Assembly (NCBI GenBank): GCA_028276365.1
Contig: JAPYWL010000066.1
Span: 1-5,851, forward strand
DNA from: Deltaproteobacteria bacterium
GTDB taxonomy: Bacteria > DRYD01
Length of the DNA: 5,851 nucleotides
Direction: 5' to 3'
Part shown: positions 1 to 5,109 of the stretch, one piece after another
Layout of the letters: the number at the start of each line of letters is the position of its first letter
Numbering within the stretch: the stretch's first letter is position 1
Position numbers and translations under genes: made by a program
The notes under the pieces: generated by a model
Database searches by the model: none
What the model saw: the letters and a program-made list of their open reading frames with translations, nothing else
What the model was told of the DNA's origin: nothing

Positions 1-14
1 ATAATCACGCTATG

Positions 15-39
15 TAAAGTAGAAGTAGATAAAGTAGAA
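15..39. repeat. Imperfect 15-nt tandem repeat beside tRNA-Ala
   Basis: TAAAGTAGAA occurs at 15-24 and again at 30-39, giving a 15-nt period. It lies just 3' of the tRNA on the transcribed (minus) strand. A related sequence in opposite orientation, TATATTTTAC at 157-166 and 172-181 (also 15 nt apart), lies 5' of the tRNA. The sequence is A-rich, so chance similarity is possible and no function is assigned. Confidence 0.4.
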
Positions 40-41
40 AT

Positions 42-113
42 TGGAGCCGAGGGGATTTGAACCCCTGACCTTCTCGGTGCAAACGAGACGCTCTCCCGCT
101 GAGCTACGACCCC
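42..113 (-). tRNA. tRNA-Ala (anticodon UGC)
   Basis: Read on the minus strand this is a complete 72-nt cloverleaf: a 7-bp acceptor stem GGGGTCG/CGGCTCC, a 4-bp D stem GCTC/GAGC with a 7-nt loop, a 5-bp anticodon stem TCTCG/CGAGA, a 5-nt variable loop, and a T arm AGGGG-TTCAAAT-CCCCT. The anticodon loop TTTGCAC places TGC at positions 34-36, which decodes GCN alanine codons. The acceptor stem has a G3-U70 wobble pair, the identity element for alanyl-tRNA synthetase, which independently confirms the assignment. The discriminator base is A (position 42). The 3' CCA is not encoded, because AATTTC follows, so it must be added by a nucleotidyltransferase. I could not pick a convincing promoter for it. 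Confidence 0.97.
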
Positions 114-207
114 TTACTACTCTTTAAGTATTCAACAAAAATTTTATTTCCCCTTCTATATTTTACTTTATTATATTTTACCTTCTACATCCCTCCTCTT
201 TTAATTA

Positions 208-252
208 TTTTCAAAAATTTTCTTTATTCTAATTTTTTCAAAAATTTTCTTT
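208..252. repeat. 18-nt direct repeat upstream of cytidylate kinase
   Basis: TTTTCAAAAATTTTCTTT occurs exactly at 208-225 and 235-252, so the copies start 27 nt apart. Each contains the near-palindrome AAAAATTTT. Just downstream at 257-267 is an 11-nt palindrome, AAGGT-A-ACCTT. The cluster sits in the divergent region between tRNA-Ala and the cytidylate kinase gene, where both promoters must lie, so an operator role is conceivable. The base composition is extreme, which makes repeats of this kind easier to obtain by chance or slippage. No clear -35/-10 pair for the kinase gene was found; the best fragments are TTGAAT at 277-282 and TATAAA at 305-310, too far apart for a standard promoter. Confidence 0.45.
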
Positions 253-337
253 TAAAAAGGTAACCTTACTTACATATTGAATTCTTAAATTATAAACTAC
301 CACCTATAAAAAAAGAAAATAAAAAAACAATTAACAA

Positions 338-1030
338 ATGATAATAACACTCGATGGACCAGTAGCAAGTGGAAAAACCACCATAGGCTTTTTATTAGCT
401 AATAAACTATATGAAATATATAAAAAAAATTTCTATTTCCTTGATACAGGATTAATATATAGAAAATATACATATTTATTTTTATATCAAAAAGTAACTT
501 TTAATACAAAAGAACCTACAAAGGATTTAGATTATTTTAGAAATTTATTGGTAACTAACATAACTTTACAGGAATTTGAAGAAAAAACAAAATACTTATT
601 TACAGAAGAAATAGCAATAAATACTTCAAAATTAGCTACCAAAAAGAAAGTTAGAAATTACCTAAATAAAATCCAAATAGAATTAGTTGATTTAAAGAAT
701 GTAGTAGCGGTAGGAAGAGATAGTGGAACAGTAGTTTTCAAAAATGCCGATTTTAAATTTTTTTTATATGCAAGTAATTATATAAGAGCTATAAGAAGGT
801 ATAATCAGTATAAACAAAATAATCCCGATATTTTAAAAAATCTATCTTTTCATGAAATATTAATCAGAATAATAAAAAGAGATGAACAAGATAAAAATAG
901 GAAATATTCTCCCTTACCAGATGTCAATAATTTACCAAAAGATTTTATTCTAATAAATACTGATAATCTCACTATTGAAGAAACTTTAAATAAAATCATC
1001 TCATATATCACTGCAAAAAATAGCTTATAG
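338..1030 (+). CDS. cmk: Cytidylate kinase (CMP/dCMP kinase)
   Basis: This 230-residue cytosolic P-loop kinase transfers phosphate from ATP to CMP or dCMP in pyrimidine nucleotide metabolism. Its length is close to the 227 residues of the E. coli enzyme. Visible motifs, in order, are the P-loop GPVASGKT at 7-14, DTG at 36-38 followed by YR at 41-42, the family signature GRDSGTVVF at 126-134, an Arg-rich stretch at 150-154, and the lid/substrate region RDEQDKNR at 181-188 followed by SPL at 191-193. The ending NTDNLTIEE (207-215) is also typical. Small departures are Ser129, where Ile or Met is usual, and Val125, where Glu is usual (AEGRD). The ATG starts two residues before the first beta strand, so the start is secure, but no Shine-Dalgarno sequence precedes it. 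The gene is alone on this strand and converges on isocitrate dehydrogenase with a 33-nt gap. Confidence 0.95.
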   Translation: MIITLDGPVASGKTTIGFLLANKLYEIYKKNFYFLDTGLIYRKYTYLFLYQKVTFNTKEPTKDLDYFRNLLVTNITLQEFEEKTKYLFTEEIAINTSKLATKKKVRNYLNKIQIELVDLKNVVAVGRDSGTVVFKNADFKFFLYASNYIRAIRRYNQYKQNNPDILKNLSFHEILIRIIKRDEQDKNRKYSPLPDVNNLPKDFILINTDNLTIEETLNKIISYITAKNSL

Positions 1031-1063
1031 TTAACAAAATTAATATAAATATAAATCTAGTAT

Positions 1064-2509
1064 TTATTCTTCAGAGAACATATTTTGATTACCTTCCTTA
1101 TAAAGAAGCTCAATTTGGGAAATTCTTATACCTTTTTTTACAAAATTGTCCATTAACTCTTTAATAGTATCAAAATCTATATTATTATTAGCCAAATATC
1201 TACATCTATACCAATTAACTAAAGTTATATCAGAAATTTTTTCTGGATATATTTTAGTAGCTCTATTAGATATAAAGTTTAGTTTTAAATTACTAAATTC
1301 CAAGGGGATATTTGGTAATTTTTCAGTATCGTTCCACTCAATAAAAATATCAACTCCAATTAGTTCCCAATTTTTAGAATCTTTTAAAAAAGGTATATTT
1401 TCAATATTTACTTTAGATTGCTTATTATTATCTTTATTATAATCTTTATCATTATCAATAAAAGCATGTTTATCTATATTCTTTATATTTTTAATTAAAT
1501 GATCAGTAAATTCAGTAGTAGAGTAATTACCGTTTAAATCCTTAGTAAATATTCCATTTTCAAAATTTTTAAATAAAGCTTGCTCAATAATATAAGCATA
1601 AGAATTTAAATTTAAGTATTTAAGCATATAAGTAGAAGCAAGGATGATAGCAGTAGGGTTAGCAATATTTTTATTAGCTATATCAGGGGCACTACCATGT
1701 ACAGCCTCAAATACAGCATACTTTAATCCAATATTAGCACTATAAGCTAATCCTAAGCTTCCAACTAATCCCGCACATAAATCACTTACTATATCACCAA
1801 ATATATTAGGTAACACCAATACATCAAAAACTTCCGGATTCTTAACCAATTGCATACATAAATTATCTACTATTATATCATCTACAATAAAATCAGGATA
1901 GTCTTTAGAAATTTCATAAAAAGTATTTAAAAACATCCCATCACTAAATTTATGAATATTAGCTTTATGAACACAAGTAATTCTTTTCCTTTGTAATTTT
2001 TTTGCTAACTCAAAAGCAAATTTATTTATCATATAGCTACCTTGCCTAGATGTAATTCTTAAAGTTTGAACTACATCAGGGGTTTGATAATACTCAACAG
2101 CAGGATAAGTATCCTCTATATTTTCCCTTATAACTATTAAATTAAGGTTATTATATTTAGAAGATATATTAGGTAAAGTTTTAGAAGGTCTAACATTAGC
2201 AAAAAGATCTAAATATTTCCTAATAGCAACATTAACACTTTTAAATCCACTCCCCTTAGGAGTAGTAGTAGGCCCCTTTAGAGCCACCTTATTCCTTTTT
2301 ATAGATTCTAAAGTTTCTTTAGGCAAAGGAGTTCCAAATTTATTATAACAATCCAAACCTGCAAAAACTTCTTCAAATTTAATAGGAACTTTTATATAAT
2401 CAAATATTTTTAAAACACTATCTATAATTTCATAACCAATTCCATCTCCCCTTATTAAACTAACAACATATTTACCTTCATCTATAACGAAATCATTAGT
2501 TTTATTCAA
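1064..2509 (-). CDS. icd: Isocitrate dehydrogenase, Thermus/Rickettsia type with C-terminal domain, probably NAD-dependent
   Basis: This TCA-cycle enzyme oxidatively decarboxylates isocitrate to 2-oxoglutarate. The 481 residues include the usual beta-decarboxylating dehydrogenase domain (about 12-345), an Asn/Asp/Lys-rich linker (about 341-368) and a C-terminal domain (about 381-470, including ISNRATKIYP and WYRCRYL) that matches the extension of the Thermus thermophilus enzyme. Isocitrate-type substrate residues are S91, N93, R97, R107, R128 and Y135 (VIRENIEDTY), with K182, D215, D239 and D243 for catalysis and metal binding. The set S-x-N-x-x-x-R argues for isocitrate rather than 3-isopropylmalate. 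The coenzyme loop HGSAPDI (271-277) has Asp-Ile where NADP enzymes have Lys-Tyr, implying NAD. The start is TTG: an in-frame TGA lies two codons upstream (2516-2518), and GGGGTGA lies 6 nt before TTG. It is the last gene of the efp block, 50 nt after the glycosyltransferase. Confidence 0.93.
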   Translation of the reverse strand: MNKTNDFVIDEGKYVVSLIRGDGIGYEIIDSVLKIFDYIKVPIKFEEVFAGLDCYNKFGTPLPKETLESIKRNKVALKGPTTTPKGSGFKSVNVAIRKYLDLFANVRPSKTLPNISSKYNNLNLIVIRENIEDTYPAVEYYQTPDVVQTLRITSRQGSYMINKFAFELAKKLQRKRITCVHKANIHKFSDGMFLNTFYEISKDYPDFIVDDIIVDNLCMQLVKNPEVFDVLVLPNIFGDIVSDLCAGLVGSLGLAYSANIGLKYAVFEAVHGSAPDIANKNIANPTAIILASTYMLKYLNLNSYAYIIEQALFKNFENGIFTKDLNGNYSTTEFTDHLIKNIKNIDKHAFIDNDKDYNKDNNKQSKVNIENIPFLKDSKNWELIGVDIFIEWNDTEKLPNIPLEFSNLKLNFISNRATKIYPEKISDITLVNWYRCRYLANNNIDFDTIKELMDNFVKKGIRISQIELLYKEGNQNMFSEE

Positions 2510-2522
2510 TTTTCTTCACCCC
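2510..2522 (-). promoter_or_regulatory. Ribosome binding site fixing the TTG start of icd
   Basis: On the minus strand GGGGTGA (2522-2516) is separated by 6 nt from the TTG at 2509-2507. The TGA of this motif is itself an in-frame stop (2518-2516), so no longer reading frame is possible and TTG is the only start that keeps the N-terminal beta strand. The GTG inside the motif is out of frame. Confidence 0.8.
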
Positions 2523-2559
2523 TTCCTTAATTCTCATCTTACTATTTTTTATTTATAAA

Positions 2560-3411
2560 TCATTTTTTATAGTATTCATCTAAAAAACCCTTAATATAAA
2601 ATTCTCTTTTTATACTTTTTATATTTAATTCATTGTTATTTTTTTTATAAACTAAAGTCCATAAAAAAGTATTAGGGAAAATAAAAGCGGTTCTAAGTTT
2701 AGTAGATAAATTATTATGAATTTTAACCAATTTAGCAGCATATTTACCCTCTTGATAATAATGATTTTTTAATTTATCTAAATCTTTAAAATCTTCTTTA
2801 AAATGAAAAACAGGAATAGAAAAACTAAATATTCTTTTCAATCCAAATTTTCTCAATCTATAACCTAACTCAGTATCTTGCCATCTATAAAAATCTAGAT
2901 TAAATAAACCCGCCTTTAATATTAATTCTTTTCTTATAGATACATTAGCAGTACAAAAATAGTTCCTTGAATACCCCTTAATTATTCTCAAATATTTTTC
3001 AAAATTATCTGAGAAAAATAAATTTAATAAATTTAAATCATTAAAATTAACAATAGGACCTCTTAAAATTAAATTGTTATATTTTTGATGAAATTTTATA
3101 TGATTTTCAACATAATTAGGATAAACAAAAGCATCATCATCAGTATAAATAACAATAGGAGCTTTAGAATAAAATACCCCTATATTTCTTCCATAAGCTG
3201 ATCCATAATTTTTTTTATTTCTTATTATTGTAAGATTATTAAAATCATTTTCTTTTTTATACTTAATAAGTAATTCATAAGTGTTATCAGTAGAGTTATC
3301 ATCTATTATAAGTAACTCAAATTCTTTTATAGTTTGTTTTTGCCAATACTTAAGAGTTTTTAATAGTATATTTATTCTATTATAAGTAGGGATACAAACA
3401 GTAGCTAGCAT
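2560..3411 (-). CDS. GT2-type (GT-A fold) glycosyltransferase, acceptor unknown
   Basis: This 283-residue enzyme should transfer a sugar from a nucleotide-sugar donor to an unidentified acceptor. Family 2 features are the opening strand CIPTYNR (6-12), IIDDNSTDNT (35-44) contributing nucleotide-binding acidic residues, the metal-binding YTDDD (89-93), and the acceptor-side pattern CTANVSIRKE (153-162). WQDTELGYRL (177-186) supplies the probable catalytic acid residues. There is no signal peptide and no clear membrane helix; 241-255 is hydrophobic but short and could be a peripheral membrane contact, so it is probably cytosolic. The gene starts 12 nt after the efp stop, with no Shine-Dalgarno sequence, which suggests translational coupling to efp. 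The ATG directly precedes the first strand of the fold, so the start is reliable. It could serve cell-surface polysaccharide synthesis like most GT2 enzymes; the tight linkage to an unusual efp makes EF-P itself a candidate acceptor. The stop is TGA. Confidence 0.88.
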   Translation of the reverse strand: MLATVCIPTYNRINILLKTLKYWQKQTIKEFELLIIDDNSTDNTYELLIKYKKENDFNNLTIIRNKKNYGSAYGRNIGVFYSKAPIVIYTDDDAFVYPNYVENHIKFHQKYNNLILRGPIVNFNDLNLLNLFFSDNFEKYLRIIKGYSRNYFCTANVSIRKELILKAGLFNLDFYRWQDTELGYRLRKFGLKRIFSFSIPVFHFKEDFKDLDKLKNHYYQEGKYAAKLVKIHNNLSTKLRTAFIFPNTFLWTLVYKKNNNELNIKSIKREFYIKGFLDEYYKK

Positions 3412-3423
3412 TAAATTAAATTC

Positions 3424-3987
3424 TTATGCTCTTGATACGTACTCTCCTGTTTGAGTATTAACTAATATCTCCTCTCCTACTTCAATAAATATAGGTACAT
3501 TAACAGTTATTCCAGTTTCTAAAGTAGCAGGCTTTAAAGCAGTAGATACTCTATCTCCTTTAACAGCTTTCTCAGTATATTCTACTCTTAATTTAACAGT
3601 TGGTGGTAAACTTAAACCTATTATAGAACCTTCATATATCATTACATTTATGTTATCCCCATCCTTAACGTATCCAATTTCTTTTTGAATCAAATTCAAT
3701 GGAATAGAAAATTGTTCAAAACTTTCATTATCCATCAAGTATAAATTTTCACTATCTCTATAAAGTACTTGCATAGGTTTAGTTTCTATATATGCTCTTT
3801 TAAATTTTTCTTCACTATCAAATTTTTTTTCCAAAACCTGACCAGTTTTCAAATTTTTTATTTTAGTTAAAACAAAAGCTTTAGACTGTGCTATTTTAGT
3901 ATGCTGATATTCTAATACTTGCCATAAATTACCTTCATACTCTATTACCAATCCTTTGTAAAAATCATTTGGTGTTACATATTCCAT
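3424..3987 (-). CDS. efp: Elongation factor P with non-canonical loop tip (Gln34)
   Basis: EF-P binds between the ribosomal P and E sites and relieves stalling at polyproline stretches. The 187 residues match the usual length (188 in E. coli), with the KOW-like domain I (about 1-64), OB domain II (about 66-127) and OB domain III (about 130-187). Typical landmarks are IEYEG (15-19), KNLKTG (44-49), MDNESFEQ (85-92), GDRVSTALKPATLETG (144-159) and the ending TGEYVSRA. The domain I loop is odd. The normal pattern H-V-K-P-G-K-G-x-A-F reads H-T-K-I-A-Q-S-K-A-F (29-38) with no gap, so the modified Lys/Arg tip is Gln34 and the flanking Pro and both Gly residues are gone. The gene has a strong ribosome binding site, lies downstream of a terminator, and heads a block with a glycosyltransferase and icd. 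Confidence 0.97.
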   Translation of the reverse strand: MEYVTPNDFYKGLVIEYEGNLWQVLEYQHTKIAQSKAFVLTKIKNLKTGQVLEKKFDSEEKFKRAYIETKPMQVLYRDSENLYLMDNESFEQFSIPLNLIQKEIGYVKDGDNINVMIYEGSIIGLSLPPTVKLRVEYTEKAVKGDRVSTALKPATLETGITVNVPIFIEVGEEILVNTQTGEYVSRA

Positions 3988-4003
3988 TTTTTATAACCTC
4001 CTT
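3988..4003 (-). promoter_or_regulatory. Strong Shine-Dalgarno site of efp
   Basis: On the minus strand AAGGAGG (4003-3997) lies 9 nt before the ATG at 3987. It is the best match to the anti-Shine-Dalgarno sequence in the window and fits the high expression expected for EF-P. Confidence 0.85.
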
Positions 4004-4019
4004 ATAAAACTATATTTTA

Positions 4020-4049
4020 CTTATATTATTCTTTTATTTATTTTTCTAA
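4020..4049 (-). promoter_or_regulatory. Possible sigma70-type promoter of the efp block
   Basis: On the minus strand TTAGAA (4049-4044) and TATAAG (4025-4020) are 18 nt apart and lie 33 nt before the efp start, between the terminator and efp. Neither hexamer is close to consensus, and A/T-rich DNA offers many alternatives such as TAATAT at 4028-4023. The location is more convincing than the sequence. Confidence 0.3.
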
Positions 4050-4093
4050 CCTGCTTTTACCAAAGTGTATTTTTATTAAAAAATTTATAAAAA

Positions 4094-4127
4094 AAATAAG
4101 AAGCAATAATTTTATTGCTCCTTATTT
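4094..4127 (-). terminator. Intrinsic (rho-independent) terminator
   Basis: A long hairpin pairs 4094-4100 with 4121-4127 and 4102-4108 (AGCAATA) with 4113-4119 (TATTGCT), with one A-C mismatch and a 4-nt loop. On the minus strand it is followed by a run of U residues (CTTATTTTTTTTATAAATTT), the classic arrangement. It lies about 70 nt after the stop of the two-helix membrane protein gene and before efp, so it should separate those transcripts. The plus-strand side has no U tract. Confidence 0.85.
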
Positions 4128-4148
4128 AATTAATAATATTTATTAATT
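4128..4148. repeat. A/T-only perfect palindrome next to the terminator
   Basis: AATTAATAA (4128-4136) and TTATTAATT (4140-4148) are perfect inverted repeats around TAT, giving a 9-bp stem that abuts the terminator hairpin. With only A-U pairs it would be weak as RNA structure. It may be a processing or protection element, or compositional chance. Confidence 0.35.
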
Positions 4149-4198
4149 TAACTTAATTTTTATTACTCTTATCTTTTTTGTTTTCTTTTTTTTGTATT

Positions 4199-4918
4199 TT
4201 ACTTCATTTCAGATATATGATATGCAACTGCACCAATTATCCCACCTATTATGCCTCCTACTGCAGCCCCAAGAGCTAACCCTTTCATGGTCATCCCTAA
4301 TACATCTACACTGTGTTCAAACCTAACTTGTGGTACTTGATAAGTATCTATAACGTTATAATCAACTTTAGGATAAAACTTAAACCAATTTCCAAAAAAG
4401 AATCCTCTACGTTCTTTATCATAATGAAAGTGTTGATCTTTTATAATATGTTGATTATATCCCTTTAAAACTGGTTCTTTAACTTCATAAGTATTATAAT
4501 TTATAATAGGTTTTCCGAGACCACTAAATGTTTCAGTAACTTCTCTATAAACCACTTTACCACTATCATCTTTAACAGGCACCTTTTCATATACAGGTTT
4601 AGTAGGTGTCAGATTTACTTTTCCATACCACCACCCGCTATCTCGCTCATCCAGCTCGGATTTAATATATTGATCCTGAGGTATCTTACCTATTTCCTTT
4701 GTTTCATATATAGGTAATTTATAAGTTAAAGTTACACTTTCAACAGGCGTTTTTTTAATCTCATTTTGAGCTTGATTATATCCATATACTAAACCACCGA
4801 TTGCGCCAACACCTGCTCCTAAAAAAGCACTTCCTAATACTACCTCTCCTTTTGTATAATCATTCTTATTAGGTTTATGATTATTAGCTTTAAATAAATT
4901 ATTTTTTATTTCCAACAT
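4199..4918 (-). CDS. Unrecognised two-helix glycine-zipper membrane protein
   Basis: I do not recognise this 239-residue protein. It has a charged N-terminal 24 residues, a glycine-rich hydrophobic segment at about 25-47, a polar domain at about 48-205, a second glycine/alanine-rich segment at about 207-233 containing GGIIGGIIGA, and a short tail. The spacing of Gly and Ala in both segments looks like glycine zippers, suited to tight helix packing or oligomerisation. By the positive-inside rule the termini would be cytoplasmic and the middle domain outside. That domain carries recurring short Tyr/Val/Pro strands (KLPIYETKE, KPVYEKVPV, NTYEVKEPV, DTYQVPQVR) and a WW pair in DSGWWYGKV (93-101). 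ATG at 4918 is preferred to the GTG 15 nt upstream because AGGTGA lies 5 nt before the ATG while the GTG has no such site. It has its own terminator and diverges from the exported hydrolase gene. Confidence 0.8.
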   Translation of the reverse strand: MLEIKNNLFKANNHKPNKNDYTKGEVVLGSAFLGAGVGAIGGLVYGYNQAQNEIKKTPVESVTLTYKLPIYETKEIGKIPQDQYIKSELDERDSGWWYGKVNLTPTKPVYEKVPVKDDSGKVVYREVTETFSGLGKPIINYNTYEVKEPVLKGYNQHIIKDQHFHYDKERRGFFFGNWFKFYPKVDYNVIDTYQVPQVRFEHSVDVLGMTMKGLALGAAVGGIIGGIIGAVAYHISEMK

Positions 4919-4929
4919 TTTAATCACCT
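4919..4929 (-). promoter_or_regulatory. Ribosome binding site selecting ATG 4918
   Basis: On the minus strand AGGTGA (4929-4924) is followed by TTAAA and then the ATG at 4918. The alternative in-frame GTG at 4933 would place this site inside the coding sequence and has only A-rich DNA before it. Confidence 0.75.
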
Positions 4930-4964
4930 GCACTTTTGTTTTATTTTTTATTTAACTTAGGATA

Positions 4965-4986
4965 TAATTGTAAATTTAATTGTAAA
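4965..4986. repeat. Tandem 12-nt repeat in divergent promoter region
   Basis: TAATTGTAAA occurs at 4965-4974 and 4977-4986, so the copies have a 12-nt period. On the minus strand each reads TTTACAATTA. The second copy overlaps the proposed -35 element of the hydrolase gene, and both lie upstream of the membrane protein gene on the other strand. The pair could be binding half-sites for a regulator acting on both genes. Confidence 0.5.
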
Positions 4987-5008
4987 AAAAATGTTAAAAA
5001 TAGATAAT
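4980..5008 (+). promoter_or_regulatory. Probable promoter of the exported hydrolase gene
   Basis: TTGTAA (4980-4985) and GATAAT (5003-5008) are separated by exactly 17 nt, each differing from the sigma70 consensus at one or two positions. Transcription would start near 5015, giving a leader of about 95 nt. An exact TATAAT at 4963-4968 lacks a good -35 partner. A ten-codon ATG frame (5048-5080) lies in the leader but has no well-placed ribosome binding site. Confidence 0.45.
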
Positions 5009-5109
5009 GTAAATTACTTTAATTTTAATAAAGGAATAAAATAAAAAATGTTTAAGAATATAACAAACTATTGGAAATAATAAAAGGCATATTTCAAAAT
5101 AAGAATAAA

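Noticed and set aside
181-200. GAGGAGGGATG on the minus strand as a ribosome binding site and start of a small gene upstream of tRNA-Ala
   Set aside because: The ATG is immediately followed by TAG, the spacing is too short, and no open frame follows before the tRNA.
1051-1067. ATAAAT/ATTTAT hairpin in the gap between the convergent cmk and icd genes as a bidirectional terminator
   Set aside because: It is only six A-T pairs with a 5-nt loop and no proper U tract on either strand, too weak to call.
1146-1442. A 98-codon open frame on the plus strand
   Set aside because: It lies wholly antisense to the conserved C-terminal half of isocitrate dehydrogenase, has no ribosome binding site, and its composition mirrors the A/T-rich opposite strand.
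1064-2509. 3-Isopropylmalate or homoisocitrate dehydrogenase instead of isocitrate dehydrogenase, because of the NAD-type Asp-Ile motif
   Set aside because: The substrate set S91-N93-R97 with VIRENIEDTY and the Thermus-type C-terminal domain fits isocitrate dehydrogenase; isopropylmalate enzymes are about 350-360 residues and lack that domain.
4160-4201. Lys/Arg-rich continuation after the TAA of the membrane protein gene, suggesting stop readthrough or a lost stop
   Set aside because: The run simply reflects an A-rich trailer and ends at another TAA after about nine codons. No readthrough context or conservation can be seen.
4931-4933. GTG at 4933 as the start of the two-helix membrane protein
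   Set aside because: The AGGTGA site lies inside that extension and is ideally placed for the ATG at 4918; nothing resembling a ribosome binding site precedes the GTG.
5048-5080. Ten-codon ATG frame ahead of the exported hydrolase, whose first residues (MFKNI) resemble those of the hydrolase (MLKNI)
   Set aside because: It is too short to judge, has no suitably spaced ribosome binding site, and A-rich DNA readily encodes Lys/Asn/Ile strings. A leader peptide is possible but unsupported.
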